From the NCBI GenBank assembly GCA_001313085.1, contig BBFE01000023.1, forward strand, positions 1 to 56,007: 56,007 nucleotides of DNA, given 5' to 3'. Below are positions 1 through 10,474 of the stretch, in pieces. Every line of letters begins with the position of its first letter. The first letter of the stretch is position 1. A model generated the notes under the pieces. The model searched no databases. It was not told where the DNA came from and worked only from the letters and a program-made list of their open reading frames with translations. The position numbers were made by a program, and so were the translations under genes. The stretch comes from Paenibacillus sp. JCM 18996. Lineage in GTDB: Bacteria; Bacillota; Bacilli; Paenibacillales; NBRC-103111.

Positions 1-43
1 TTTACCGAGTCGACGGCCTGCCTGTTAAATTGAGGTCCGGCGA

Positions 44-268
44 TCAAGCATGATACTTGCCAATGGGCTCATTCAAAACCCACTCGAGAAGGAAGATTTG
101 ATCCTCAAGCCGGTCGATTTGATCTTGCGGGACGTCGTCTCCTTTTAATTCCAGCGTTTGCTTCTGTACAACCAATTCGTTCAGCTTTCTCTTGATCTGG
201 CTTTCTGTCTCATCAGCACTGCAGCATCCTTTCAGCGGTTTTCTAACATTGTAACTCACATAAGACAA
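44..268 (-). CDS. Small hypothetical protein, predicted coiled coil
   Basis: A 74-residue charged protein. After a short Cys-Cys-containing N-terminus (about residues 15-16), residues 20-65 are rich in Glu, Gln, Lys and Leu with heptad-like spacing, which suggests a helical hairpin or coiled coil. The start is uncertain: TTG at 268 gives the longest form, GTG at 259 is an alternative, and neither has a convincing ribosome binding site. It is divergent from the kinase gene at 305. I do not recognise a family and assign no function. Confidence 0.5.
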   Translation of the reverse strand: MSYVSYNVRKPLKGCCSADETESQIKRKLNELVVQKQTLELKGDDVPQDQIDRLEDQIFLLEWVLNEPIGKYHA

Positions 269-304
269 AATTGTCCAAGAGCGTCTTACACGGGGAGATG
301 AACG

Positions 305-1277
305 ATGGAATTCATTTTAGCTGATCTTTTAAAAAACCTGCCAAGCTTTAATGGGCCTGAATATCTCAGCCACCGCACCTATAAAACGGGGATGGTTAAA
401 CTTAAAATGGAAAATCACCACGGACAAGGGTATCTTTCTGCTGAAGCAGTATAACAAGGAAAGGTACCGATTATATAATCCGGAGGATCTTTTGTACGCA
501 TTCTCAGAGCAGATAAGATTACACGGTCACGGCCTGCCTTGCCCTAAGCTCATTGCGTATCAGGGTGACGTTTTGCTTGAATCAGGCAATGGCGAGAAGT
601 TTGTGCTAATGGAGTACTGTGAAGGCAGTATGATCCTGCGGGTAAATTAAATGGTCATCAAATGTACGACTTGGGACGAGTCACTGGCCGTATGCACCGT
701 TTGTTAAACGACGGAACGTCAGGGAGGAAGAGCAGCCCTCAATTTATTCCGCCGAGCCGCGAGGAACGGTTGGACCATTGGAAATTAGTAGGGAACAAAG
801 CGGATGAGGCGGGTAAAACTTGGCTGCTGCCTGCGATTGAAACTCAATACATAACAACCGAAACGATTAATATGGAAGTGTTTGATTTAAATGCAACCGG
901 TTGGTCGCATCGCGATCTCTGGGCGGACAATCTTTTGTTTACAGAAGACCGTGTAAGCGCTGTACTCGATTTTGACCGGTTGAAGTACGATTATCCGCAG
1001 CTTGATGCGGCCCGCGCCGTTCTGTCCGGAGCGTTGGACGGCGATAAAATCAATGCGTCTATTGTTCTGGGTTTCATGGAGGGATATAGAGAGGAGCGTT
1101 CTATCGCGCGAGGTTTTTTTGACAAGTGCGCTGCGGCTATTGTGGTATATGGAAAGCACTTGGTGGATCAATCCCGACATGGATGAGCACAGTGTGCCTC
1201 CTGCCCGTTTTGCGAAGGAAATGATTTGGCTTGCTGAAAATCATCAGGAGTTGGAAGCGCTGTTGGGTGATGTTTAA
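305..1277 (+). CDS. CotS/aminoglycoside phosphotransferase-family kinase
   Basis: Protein-kinase-like fold of the APH/CotS family. Members phosphorylate small molecules, or in sporulation act as coat-associated kinases. The Brenner-type catalytic motif HRDLWADN lies at about 906-930 and the metal-binding Asp in VLDFDR at about 964-980. The ATG at 305 follows a GGGGAG site. Three frame changes must be bridged: an A6 run at 336-341 (read as A5), a C-run one base short near 630, and a T7 run at 1114-1120 (read as T6). The joined protein is about 320 residues, normal for the family. The substrate is not visible. A kinase N-terminal remnant follows directly. Confidence 0.8.
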
Positions 1278-1310
1278 GGCAGCAAAGCTTGTTGAAAGAG
1301 GATGGCCGTT

Positions 1311-1438
1311 GTGGAAAATGAAGTTAAGGAGTTATTCAACGAAAGGATTCTTCTGGACGGCGCCAATAAATTTGGAGTAAACATAGAAGATTTGTCTTTT
1401 ATCGGTGGCAGTAAAAAAAGTATCGGAGGGGAAAAGCT
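1311..1438 (+). pseudogene. N-terminal remnant of a second phosphotransferase-type kinase
   Basis: A GTG at 1311 behind an AAAGAGG site opens a reading frame whose first 40 residues resemble the start of APH-family kinases, including the FIGG turn that normally precedes the nucleotide loop. The kinase body is absent: the next recognisable gene begins immediately at 1439. If the A7 run at 1412-1418 is really A5, this frame would read into the next gene, so a short fusion protein is also possible. I favour a decayed tandem copy of the upstream kinase. Confidence 0.4.
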
Positions 1439-1777
1439 GTGCCTTTTGTACTTAAACATGGTCTTACGTCGCGAATCTATACCTGCAGGCTGGTAAATCA
1501 CTACAATTTGGAGTATTACGGGACAAAATATTGGGAGTCGGAAGAAGAAGCTCGAACGGGGAGGGAGAGCTTTCTCACGGAACGGAACGAAGCGGAACCC
1601 GACAACTGGGAAATTTGGGAAATTGACGAGAAAGAGCTGAAGCTGTTCAACGTGAGGCTGAAGAACGACCCTTCCAACCAGTTGTTTCTTGATGATGCAG
1701 GCAGGCCGGCGGTTAGAAAGAAAAAAGCTCGGTTGAACTTGATTGCACGAATTACCGTATTGCTGGAAGTGTTATAG
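1439..1777 (+). CDS. Hypothetical protein of about 100 residues
   Basis: A GTG start at 1439 lies behind GGAGGGG. The N-terminal half is hydrophobic/aromatic (PFVLKHGLTSRIYTC) and the rest is rich in Glu, Trp and Asp. The raw stop is at 1775-1777. If the A6 run near 1720-1725 is one base too long, the protein would stop at 1734-1736, right after the basic RKKK segment. I know no function for it. The codon pattern and the ribosome binding site argue that it is a real gene. Confidence 0.55.
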   Translation: MPFVLKHGLTSRIYTCRLVNHYNLEYYGTKYWESEEEARTGRESFLTERNEAEPDNWEIWEIDEKELKLFNVRLKNDPSNQLFLDDAGRPAVRKKKARLNLIARITVLLEVL

Positions 1778-1949
1778 TGTTCGAATTTCCGCCTTCAGGC
1801 ATGATCATCCTCCTTTCCTTCCATGGACATAGTATCCTTTTCACAGTCTCACGTCGTTAAAGCTTGCAATATGATGCGACGTATATGCTTTATTCGCGGC
1901 TCTAAAGGGTAAATGAGTACATAAATACATCAATCGATGGAGAGAGAAA

Positions 1950-3496
1950 ATGGTGATGCACATGATCGGGTCGACACCGCGGACATTCGATTGGGAGTCT
2001 TTCTTTTCCGGCAGTTCACCGGGCACCGACGAGCATCAGGAAGTGAAGGAGAGAAAAGCTGATTTAGGCGAGCTGCGGTGGTTTTTTTGCAGGAAGTGAA
2101 TGAGGAGCTGAACGCGTATCGGGAGCAGTTTCCGGACCGCCGGTTTGAAAAAAGAGTTAAGCGGCGCTTTCCGGCACCGGGCGGACCAGCTGTTGGCGGA
2201 GCTGGCGCACTATGACCTCCATCCGATGGGATGCGGCTTTGACCGGTACATTACGCTAAAATATGAAATCCGCACCTTATTGAAGCAGCTTGGCCCGATG
2301 CTGTCCGGGAGCGATTGGCAGACTCCCTGCAAGCTTCTGTCCGACCAAGAACCTGAAGCGTCCGCTGAGGTAGGCTACATGCAAGAGGAGCAGGGGACTT
2401 ACATGCGAAGCTATGGCAGTGAATTCGTCAAATCGTATGAGCGGCGGTTTGCGGAGCAGTTCTTTCCGATGTCTTACGATTGCCGTCAGCGCAGTGTGGG
2501 CTTTCTGACCACCTCAGGGATGAAGGCGCTGGAAGTGGCTTTAATCGCTTATAAAACACATACCGGTGAAGCGTATCCGCTTTATTACCAGAGCGGTTTT
2601 TTTATTGCGAGGGAGCGGACTTGGCAAGAGCTTTGATGAAAGAGCCCAAGGAGCTGACAGCGGATGAAATCTATCGAAAGCTGGACTCGCAGGAACCTGT
2701 CGGCTGCTTGCTGGTCGATCCGGCTGTATGCTGGCCTGTGAGGCCTGCCGTCGACCTGGAAATTCTGTTCGTCAAACTGCAGCGGCACCGGCAAAAGGAA
2801 CCGCTGTATGTCATCGTCGATCGCACGCTCACAAGCTTGGCCAATCCGCTGTTCGAGCGGTACGGGGACAAACTGCCCGCCCACGTGGTGCTGGTTGCCG
2901 TCGAAAGCGGCATCAAATATTACCAATACGGCCTGGACTTGGCCAATATAGGGTTTGTGGCCGCAGCAGGGCGGCAGCTGCAGCAGGACGGGGAAGCGGT
3001 GAAACGCTGGGTCGACCTAATGGGAATGCTGAGCGCTTCACCGGATCCAACGCTCGTCCGGATGATCCCCGCTCCCCACGAGGGCCGGGTCAAGGCCAGA
3101 TTAAGACGGCTGAACCGCAACGCCCATTGGTTTTACGCTTTTCTCAATTATATGAAGGAAAGAGGGCATATCCGCCGGTATTACCTTTCTGTCGAGCCGT
3201 CGCCCCGGTATGTGATTGATGACCGCCCCTGGATCGGTTCCGTATTTTATATCAGGAAGGATGACGGTTACTCCGAGGCGGACTATCAGCAGTGGATCGA
3301 CCGTTTGGCGGCTTCCGCGCCGCCTGAACTGCATTTCGTTTCCGGGGGCAGCTTCGGCTTCGATACGTTCCGCCTGAATGCCGTCTCTGCTTCGGGCGGA
3401 AGCGACAATGCCTTGCGCTGCTCTGTCGGAAGAGACACTATAGGCCAGCTGCTCGTGAGGCTCCGTTTTTTGCACGATTATCTGGTTGGACATTGA
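1950..3496 (+). CDS. Divergent PLP-dependent-enzyme-like protein (Cys/Met metabolism type fold)
   Basis: Three frames join into about 513 residues after T7 runs at 2082-2088 and 2597-2603 are read as T5 and an A6 run near 2145 as A5. Residues about 190-215 contain FLTTSGMKALE, like the Ser-Gly-Met turn that binds the PLP phosphate in cystathionine-synthase relatives. Later YVIVDRTLTS, NPLFERYGDKLPAH and ESGIKYYQYGLD resemble the Asp that contacts the PLP ring nitrogen and the Schiff-base lysine region. Similarity is by pattern only, and the N-terminal 170 residues match nothing I recognise. It stands alone between a kinase region and a coat gene and is followed by a strong terminator. Function unknown. 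Confidence 0.55.
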
Positions 3497-3526
3497 GCGG
3501 GAGCCCGTGCATGCTGCAAACGAGAA

Positions 3527-3582
3527 AAGACCAAAGAAGGAAACGGACTGTATGCTCCGTCCCCGCTTTGGTCTTGTTTTTT
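3527..3582 (+). terminator. Rho-independent terminator after the PLP-like gene
   Basis: A ten-base inverted repeat, AAGACCAAAG at 3527-3536 and CTTTGGTCTT at 3566-3575, is followed by G and T6. It lies between convergent genes and may also serve the coat gene on the other strand, where a T4 tract flanks the stem. Confidence 0.8.
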
Positions 3583-3597
3583 GTGCGCGGAGCCTGA

Positions 3598-3981
3598 TTA
3601 CCAGAAGATTGGCCGGTACTGGGAATAAGGATAAGTCCCGCTGTACATTCCTGTTCCTGTATAGCCGCCGCCGTAAACTCCCTGCTGCGGGTAGCCGCCG
3701 TACATACCCCCATACGAACCTCCAAACGGATAACCGCCGTACATTCCCGTTCCTGCATAGCCGCCGCCATAAACGCCCTGATGCGGATAACCGCCGTACA
3801 TTCCCATTCCCGCGTAACCACCGCCGGTCGGATAACCGCCGTAGCCCATGTCGTATCCGCCATAAGCGCTTCCTCCGAACATGCCGTAGGATCGCTCAAT
3901 GGAAGAAACAAAAGGATTAAAGCCCGCATTACCCGAAATTTCATACGGAGAAACTGCAAGCTCATCTTGTATTGGTGTCAT
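3598..3981 (-). CDS. Gly/Tyr-rich spore coat-type protein
   Basis: A 127-residue protein. After about 35 ordinary residues the rest is repeats of GGY, YGGYP and GMYGGYP, with very little Lys or Cys. Such Gly/Tyr-rich low-complexity proteins are typical of Bacillus and Paenibacillus coat or exosporium components that become tyrosine cross-linked. The ATG at 3981 has an AGGAGA site 8 bases upstream. The frame is intact. It sits convergent to the PLP-like gene and divergent from recQ. The coat assignment is inferred from composition, not from a named domain. Confidence 0.65.
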   Translation of the reverse strand: MTPIQDELAVSPYEISGNAGFNPFVSSIERSYGMFGGSAYGGYDMGYGGYPTGGGYAGMGMYGGYPHQGVYGGGYAGTGMYGGYPFGGSYGGMYGGYPQQGVYGGGYTGTGMYSGTYPYSQYRPIFW

Positions 3982-4109
3982 TGTTCTCTCATCTCCTGTC
4001 GATTTGTGCTTTTATCACGATGCAGTGTATTCGCCCAACCGCCTGTTGGTGAAAAAAAATGTCCCAAAATGATATAATATTGAAAAAAAGCCCCCGAGCA
4101 ATGGGGTGA

Positions 4110-6415
4110 ATGCAAGAGGTGTATATTTTGCTTCAGGAAGCGTTAAAGCTTTTAAAACAATACTACGGCTATTCCTCATTCAAAAAAAGGGCAGGAGGAG
4201 CTTGTGGCCGGCATTCTTGAAGGCCGGGATTGTCTGGGGATCATGCCGACCGGGGGCGGGAAATCGATCTGCTACCAGCTTCCTTCCCTGCTGCTGGACG
4301 GGGTGACGTTGGTCGTCTCGCCGCTCATTTCGCTGATTAAGGACCAGGTGGATGTGCTCAATTCGATGGGCATTCCGGCCGCTTTTATAAACAGTACAAT
4401 GACTTCCTCCCAGATCGACAAGCGGTGCGGCCAAATTCTGCATGGCGACTACAAGATCGTCTATATCGCTCCGGAACGTCTGGAGTCCGAACGTTTTCTC
4501 GAGCTGATCAGCCGTATCAGGGTTCCTCTCATCGCTGTGGACGAGGCTCACTGCATTTCCCAGTGGGGGCATGATTTCAGGCCGAGCTACATGAACATTT
4601 CCCGAATGGTGCAGCATCTTGCCGAGAGGCCGATCATTGCCGCATTCACCGCAACGGCGACGGACAAGGTCATGAACGATATCGCGGCCAATCTGCGTAT
4701 GAAAAGCCCAAGGATCGTACGCACGGGCTACTCGCGTGATAACCTGGCATTTTCGGTGGTAAAAGGGGAAAGCAAGAAAGAGTTCCTGCATCAGTATATA
4801 TTCGGCAACAAATCCCAGTCGGGCATACTGTACGCCTCCACCAGGAAAGAGGTCGATCTTTGGCATCAGCAGCTGCTGAAATGGGGCGTGCAGGCGGGCA
4901 AATACCACGCGGGTATGCCGGAAGAGGAAAGAAGCCGCAATCAGGAAATGTTTCTGTTCGACGATCTGAAGGTGATGGTTGCGACTAACGCTTTTGGGAT
5001 GGGGATCGATAAGTCGAATGTACGGTATGTTATCCACCTTAACCTGCCGAAAAAATCTCGAAGCCTACTACCAGGAAGCGGGCCGTGCCGGAAGGGACGG
5101 GGAAGAGAGCGAGTGCATACTGATGTTTGCGCCGCAGGACATTATGACGCAGAAATTTTTTTGATCGAGCAGTCGGGCTCGGATCCCGGGCGGCAGAATG
5201 CGGAATACGGCAACTTGAAGAAAATGATAGACTACTGCCATACTTCGCTGTGCCTGCAGAAAGTGATCGTGCAATATTTCGGCGATTTTGAATACGGCGA
5301 ATGCGGCAAGTGCTCCAACTGTACGGATGACAAAGAACGGGTCAATATCACGACGGAGGCCCAGAAGATTTTTTTTCCTGCGTCTTCCGGATGGGGCAGC
5401 GGTTCGGCGTCGGGTTGACGGCCAAGGTGCTGCGGGGCGCCAATGACGCGAAAGTGAAGCAGTTCGGCTTTCAGCAGCTTTCTACCTACGGAGTTATGAA
5501 GGCTTACAAGGAAAAAAGAAATCGCGAACCTGATCAACGCTTTGGCGGCGGATGGTTTTTTTTGCAGCTGTCCGAAAGCAAATTCCCCGTGCTCAGCTTA
5601 AGTCAGCGTGCGGCAGAGGTGCTGAAAGGAAATGAGTCCGTCTATCACCGGAGGATAGCGGTGAGCGAAACGAGGGAACCGGCGGACGGGCTGTTCGAAG
5701 CGCTGCGCACCTTAAGAAAAAAGGCTGGCCGACAAGGAGCGGATACCGCCTTTTGCGGTATTTCCCGATAGTACGTTGAAGGAGCTTTGTGTCAAGCTGC
5801 CCGCGAATGAAAGCGAATTGATGAACGTTAAGGGAATCGGCGAGGTGAAGCGGAAGAAGTACGGGCTGCTTTTTTTTGCAGGAGATTGCGGCGTACAGGG
5901 AGGAGTCTTCCGGCGGTGGGGGCAATGGCCGGGAGCGGTCAGTGCCGACGATCGGGGACGGTCGAAATGGAGCGGGATTCGAAGCGCTGGGGCAAGTGGA
6001 GCGGGGATCGGCGGGTTTTGACGCGCTGGGGCAAGCCGAGCGAGGATCGTCAAGACACGAAGCGCTGCCTCAACCCGAGCGTAGAGGATCGGCTGCCAAA
6101 ATGAACCACGGCTCCGCTCAACCGCCCAGCCACCACATTTCCGCACGGCTTTTCCAGGACGGCTTGACCGTGAAAGAAATTGCGAAAGAAAGAAACATGA
6201 GTACGTTGACGATCCAGGATCACATCATCCGATATGGCATAGAAGGAAACGACATCGACTGGTCCGTGATTATCCCGATCGAGCAGGAGACGGTCATCTT
6301 GGCCAAAGTAAACGAACTGGGAGCCGAGAAACTCAAGCCGCTTAAAGAGGCGCTTCCGGAGGAAATCGATTATTTTACCATTAAAGCGGTCATTGCGAAA
6401 CGAACCCTGGCTTAA
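4110..6415 (+). CDS. recQ: ATP-dependent DNA helicase RecQ with HRDC and C-terminal helix-turn-helix
   Basis: 3'-5' superfamily-2 helicase for recombination and fork repair. Visible are Walker A in MPTGGGKS (about 4243-4266), the DEAH box with the aromatic loop [15 protein letters not shown], motif [11 protein letters not shown], the four-Cys zinc site (CHTSLC ... CGKCSNC, about 5238-5322), an HRDC domain, and a C-terminal helix-turn-helix typical of Bacillus-type RecQ. Eight homopolymer shifts are bridged (near 4172, 5048, 5155, 5390, 5513, 5555, 5717 and 5871), and all are consistent with over-long A/T runs. The corrected length is about 764 residues. The ATG at 4110 follows GGGGTG; TTG at 4128 is an alternative. 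Confidence 0.9.
5973..6092 (+). repeat. In-frame tandem repeat in the RecQ linker
   Basis: Three imperfect copies of a unit of about 40 bp encode [26 protein letters not shown] and [13 protein letters not shown] between the HRDC domain and the C-terminal helix-turn-helix. The copies look like a flexible linker that expanded by slippage. Confidence 0.75.
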
Positions 6416-6495
6416 AGTGAAAGACGTAATCGAAATGAAGCTTGGTTTAAAACGAAAGAGTGATCGTGAAACGAAGCTCGGCTTAAGCGAATCGG
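6396..6495 (+). repeat. Three imperfect 35-36 bp direct repeats at the recQ 3' end
   Basis: Copies start at about 6396, 6431 and 6467 and share CGAAAYGAA, a CTYGGYTTAA-like core and a GAAAG/GAATC tail. The first copy contains the recQ stop codon. They could be duplicated 3'-end sequence; no protein function is implied for copies 2 and 3. Confidence 0.6.
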
Positions 6496-6567
6496 TCACC
6501 GTTCCGCTATGTCTTGCCGGAACAGTGTGAATTCGGGAATAACGGAAAAAATAATCCTTTATAAAAT

Positions 6568-6632
6568 AAAAAAGGAGCGCGCACTTCCGCGAAGCGGCTA
6601 CGCCGCAGCAAGCCGCGCAGTTGCGCCGCTCC
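6568..6632 (-). terminator. Terminator of the rpiR-nagB-nagA operon
   Basis: On the minus strand a long GC-rich hairpin closed by GGAGCG and CGCTCC is followed directly by T6. It lies about 105 bases after the nagA stop and faces the end of recQ. Confidence 0.7.
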
Positions 6633-6739
6633 AGCGAACAGTTTTGGCTTTAGTCCACGCGAAACTCCGCCGGCTGGCTGCCCCCGCCAACACCGTTGGA
6701 GCCGCGAGTACGCATCCATACCAGAAGCCGGGCAGCGGC

Positions 6740-7978
6740 TTAATCCCATTGCAGCCGCTTGCCTTTGACCCACACGTGCTGCAGTTCCAGATCTTCAGAC
6801 AGCAGCAGCACATCGGCTTGCTTTCCGGCTTCAAGGGAGCCGGTTGAGCCGCCGAGGCCGATCAGGCGCGCCGGATTGCCGCTGGCCATCAGGCTCGCTT
6901 CCTCGACGGACAGCCCGACCTGCCGCACGACGAACCGGAACGCGTCGATCATCGTCAGCGTGCTGCCGGCCAGAGCGCCGCCTTGCTGCAGCCGCGCAAC
7001 GCCGTCTTTCACGGCGACCGCAAGGCCGCCGAGGTCGTATTCGCCGTCGCCGAGTCCCGCCGCAGACATCGCGTCCGTGATCAGCAGCATGCGGTCCGCA
7101 GGCTTCATTCTGGCGAGCAGCTTGATGGCCGCAAAATGCACGTGATGTCCGTCCGCGATCACTTCCGCGCTGATGCGGTCATCCGTAAGTACCGCGCCTG
7201 CGGTTCCCGGCTTGCGGTGATGCAGTCCGGTCATAGCGTTAAAGGTATGGACGGCATGCTTCAAGCCTCTCGACACGGCAAGTTCGATATCCTCGTATGA
7301 GGCGTCGGTGTGCCCGCAGGAAGCGACAATGCCGTGGGCATCAAGCCATTCGATGCAATCTAGAGCCCCGGGAGTTTCAGGGGCTAACGTCACAATGCGG
7401 ATAAGCTCGGGAAATCTTTCCGACCAATCTTCCAACCAAGGAATTTGCGCTGGCACGATATAATTGGGGTTTTGTGCTCCCGGCCACTTGGGCTGATGAA
7501 CGGCCCTTCCAAATGGACTCCGAGCAGAGTTGCGTAAGGAGACCCCTTATCCATAAAATAATCAGCGGCGACAACGACCCGTTCGATAGCTCCCGCGAGG
7601 CAGTCACCGTAGTCGCCATTATTCCCGTTGTGCCATGCTTCGAGTGATACTTGGTAATCGCCTCGTACGCTTCTTCATTGGCGTTCATAAAATCGTGGCC
7701 GAATCCGCCATGCACATGAACATCGATAAAGCCTGGGATGACCCAGCCTGATGGGCGTCGATCCTGGCCTCGTTATGCAGTTCTTCCTGCGTTCCGCCCA
7801 ACACCTCATCCCATAGCTCATCGCGCACGCCGCTGGGCCCTTCGCTCTTGAACTCGTCCTGCACCGAGCCAATCTCCGAGATTTTCCCGCCGCGAAGCCG
7901 GATATACGCATTCTCAAGCACGCCGGACTCGGTTACGACTTTAGCGTTATAGATGACAGTATTATCGTGGATACTCAT
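6740..7978 (-). CDS. nagA: N-acetylglucosamine-6-phosphate deacetylase
   Basis: Amidohydrolase that converts GlcNAc-6-P to GlcN-6-P and acetate. Signatures are the metal-binding VHVHGG near the N-terminus, HLEGPFISP, the GHTDA segment, HTFNAMTGLHHR and ITDAMSAAG. Three one-base gaps, all at short G/C runs (near 7494, 7596 and 7750), break the raw frame; restoring them gives about 413 residues. A 30-residue charged insertion precedes the first metal motif. The start codon overlaps the nagB stop (ATGA), so the two genes are translationally coupled. Confidence 0.92.
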
Positions 7979-8708
7979 TGCTTAAACAACCTCCCTGCAC
8001 CGGAATCTAGGTAAACGATGAGCTGCGGATGGGTCTGCAGCAGCGAAGCGGGAATCTCCGTCGTAATCCGGCCGGTCAGCGCCCGGTGGACGATTTCCGC
8101 TTTGTCTTCCCCGCGGACGATTAATAAAATCGTCTTCGCCTTCAGAATCGTGCCGACTCCCATCGTAAGCGCCTGCTTGGGCACTTCGTCGATGGAAGAG
8201 AAGAACCGCGCATTGGCCTTACGGGTCTGCTCCTTCAAATCCACGATGTGCGTGCCGCTGAGCAGCGCGTGGTCGGGTTCATTGAAGCCGATATGACCGT
8301 TGTGCCCTATGCCGAGAATCTGCAGGTCAATCTGCCTGGCCGCCTCCAGAAGCTCGTTGTACCGGCGGCATTCCGCTTCCAGGTCAGGCGCGTTGCCGTT
8401 AGGAATATGGGTTCTCTCCGGGTCTAAATCCACATGGCGGAACAAATGCTCCCTCATATAAGTGTGGTAGCTCTCGGGATGATCCTCCGGCAGCCCCACA
8501 TACTCATCCAAATTAAACGTTGTCGTGTTCTTGAAAGAGACGATTCCCCGGTTGCAGCTTTTCACCAGCTCTTCATACAGCCCAACGGGCGAGCTGCCCG
8601 TCGCCAACCCAAGAACGCAGTGTCGGCTCAACTGGATGAGGCCCGACACAATGTCCGCGCCAGCCTCATTGAGCTCCTGATTGCTTCGAAAAAAATCCTT
8701 AATTGCAT
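7975..8708 (-). CDS. nagB: Glucosamine-6-phosphate deaminase
   Basis: Converts GlcN-6-P to fructose-6-P and ammonia, delivering amino sugar carbon to glycolysis. Family motifs are LGLATGSSPVGLY, TTFNLDEYVGLP, LGIGHNGHIGFNEP and the MGVGTIL stretch. The frame is continuous from 8649 down. Reading the A7 run (plus strand) near 8696 as A5 extends it to an ATG at 8708, giving an N-terminus MQLRIFRSNQELNEAG that fits the family. It begins 6 bases after the rpiR stop. Corrected length about 243 residues. Confidence 0.92.
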
Positions 8709-8713
8709 GGATA

Positions 8714-9578
8714 TTACCTGCCCTTCGTGGATTTGCGGTAAAGCTGCACCATCTGGAACGAATCTTCCAGACGGGGGACGAATTGCTCGAATTGACCGCT
8801 GAGCATGCCGGTGAACAAAATATCTATCACATAAAGCTGCGCGATTCTCGAAGCATATCCCCTCTGCGGATCCCTTCCTCCAACGAAGAATTGAAGAGAG
8901 CGATATCGGCGATCCCGGCGAGCCTGTTAGCACCGTATTTCGTAAGAGATATGGTGGTGGCTCCGCGCTCCTTTGCACACACCATTGCATCGATGACTTC
9001 CGGCGTTTCCCCCGAATACGAGATGACAAAGGCCACATCCTGTTCCGTTAAAGTTGAGGCCGAAGTGATCTGCATGTGAGTCGGTGAAAACGGCGGATCT
9101 TTTCCCGATGCGCACCAGCTTCAGGTAGAAGTCCCGCGCTGCGATTCCAGAGCCGGAGATGCCGTACAGGTCAATCTGCCGGGCCCTCAGGAGCGCGTCC
9201 AAAGCCTGCTGCAGCGTATCCGGATCGAGGTGCACGGTCGTTTCCGTAATGGACCTGAGATGGTTGTCGCGGACTGCGGAAATGATATTCTGCAGCGAAT
9301 TCCCCGAAACAATATCTTGATAGGACGCAGGGTGCGCGGGAGTCTGAGTCAGCTCGGACGCCAGCTTCATTTTAAAATCGGCGAAGCTCTGAAAATGAAA
9401 GTTTTTTGCAAAAGCGCGACACTGTAGAGGCACTTGTATCGGAAATCCGGGCCAGATCGGTGATGTTCAGCCTGACAACCTCGCGGGGGTGCTCGATAAT
9501 CGATGCGGCCAGCTTCCGTTCCTTTTGGGACAGTGTGCCTAATTTTTTTTCTTCAATCGCGTTAATAATGCTGGACAC
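8714..9578 (-). CDS. RpiR/MurR-family regulator with SIS domain
   Basis: An N-terminal RpiR helix-turn-helix (ITDLARISDTSASTVSRFCK) is followed by a SIS sugar-phosphate isomerase-fold domain (LYGISGSGIAARDF and ISYSGETPEVIDA), which senses a phosphosugar. GTG at 9578 has a perfect AGGAGG 6 bases upstream. Frame changes at 9401-9406 (T6 on plus), near 9075 and near 8850 (one G short) are bridged. It heads the nagB-nagA operon and faces the PTS genes divergently, so it probably controls amino sugar use in response to GlcNAc-6-P or GlcN-6-P (inference). Confidence 0.85.
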
Positions 9579-9589
9579 TCTGATCCTCC

Positions 9590-9604
9590 TGAAAATGATT
9601 TTCA
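9590..9604. promoter_or_regulatory. Palindrome, likely RpiR-type operator
   Basis: TGAAAATGATTTTCA is a perfect 7-base inverted repeat around one central base. It abuts the rpiR ribosome binding site in the divergent promoter region, so binding would block rpiR-nagBA. TGAAA/TTTCA half-sites are common for RpiR-family operators; binding by this regulator is inferred. Confidence 0.5.
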
Positions 9605-9885
9605 AAAAAATGCGTTAATATCTAAAAAAACAATTTCATCAACATCATAGTAGACAACAGCTTTATTTTCAATAAAAAAAAATGATATTCATGCGTCTTG
9701 TGAACAAAAAAGATCAACAGAATCTAAAATAAAAAAAGCTGCGCAATGGGGAAACGTTATACTTAACTGCTTCATAATAACATTTTAAGACAATTCGAGG
9801 GCGGTGACGCGGAGCAGGTATACTCAATTCAAAAAAGTTCCTCGCCGCGCGTGGTGCCAACTAAGAATAAAGGAGAAAAAATACG

Positions 9886-10386
9886 ATGCTGGGTAAATTG
9901 TTTGGCAAAAAAAACGAAAGCTAACGTTATTGAAATTACCGCACCGATCACCGGGGAATCCGTGCAGCTGGAGAAAGTGCCTGACGAAGCTTTTTTTTCC
10001 CAAAAATATATGGGGGACGGGGTGGCTATCGAGCCTGCGGAAGGCACGGTTATCGCTCCTTTTGACGCGACAGTGGCACATATGATCCATACGAACCATG
10101 CGATTATTATTGAGCACGAAAGCGGGCTTCAGTTGCTCATCCACATCGGAGTGAACACCGTCGCGTTGGACGGAAAAGGCTTCACCGCCCGCGTCGCCAC
10201 CGGTGAGACCGTGAAAAAAAAGGGCAGACGCTGATCGAATTCGATATCGAGCTGATCAAGAAAGCGGGCTATCCGGTCATTACCCCCGTATTGATAGCCA
10301 GCGAAGATGTCGTGTCCGAACTCGCACATTCTTACGGTACGGTCAAGGCCGGAGACAGTGTGGTTCTGAAGGCGACATTGGCCTAA
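9886..10386 (+). CDS. PTS glucose-type EIIA component
   Basis: Soluble EIIA of the glucose/GlcNAc superfamily, which carries phosphate from HPr to EIIB. Signatures are APITGE near the N-terminus, FSQKYMGDGVAIEPAEG, the two histidine motifs THHAI-like (HTNHAIIIEHESG) and LLIHIGVNTVALDGKGF, whose His is phosphorylated. The ATG at 9886 follows AAAGGAGA. The A8 runs at 9907-9914 and 10213-10220 cause the raw breaks; a T8 run near 9990 probably adds one Phe codon in frame. Corrected length about 164 residues. First gene of the divergent PTS operon. Confidence 0.9.
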
Positions 10387-10474
10387 GCTTGATCCAATCG
10401 TCAAAGCTTGTTGCCTAGCTTGATCCAATCGCCAAGTTTGTTCTTCAAATTAGCTTAGAGGGGAATGATGCGAA

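Noticed and set aside
887..1180. Long antisense frames over real genes (also 2671-2916, 4180-5037, 10971-11783, 34212-34745, 36388-36942)
   Set aside because: They lie opposite strongly supported genes, lack ribosome binding sites and show no family features; they are expected in GC-rich coding DNA.
4110..6415. Programmed frameshifting in recQ and other genes
   Set aside because: Eight shifts in one gene with no stimulatory structures, and the same pattern in unrelated genes and transposases, fit technical error better than recoding.
9750..9770. cre site in front of the EIIA gene (GGAAACGTTATAC)
   Set aside because: It fails several invariant positions of the cre consensus.
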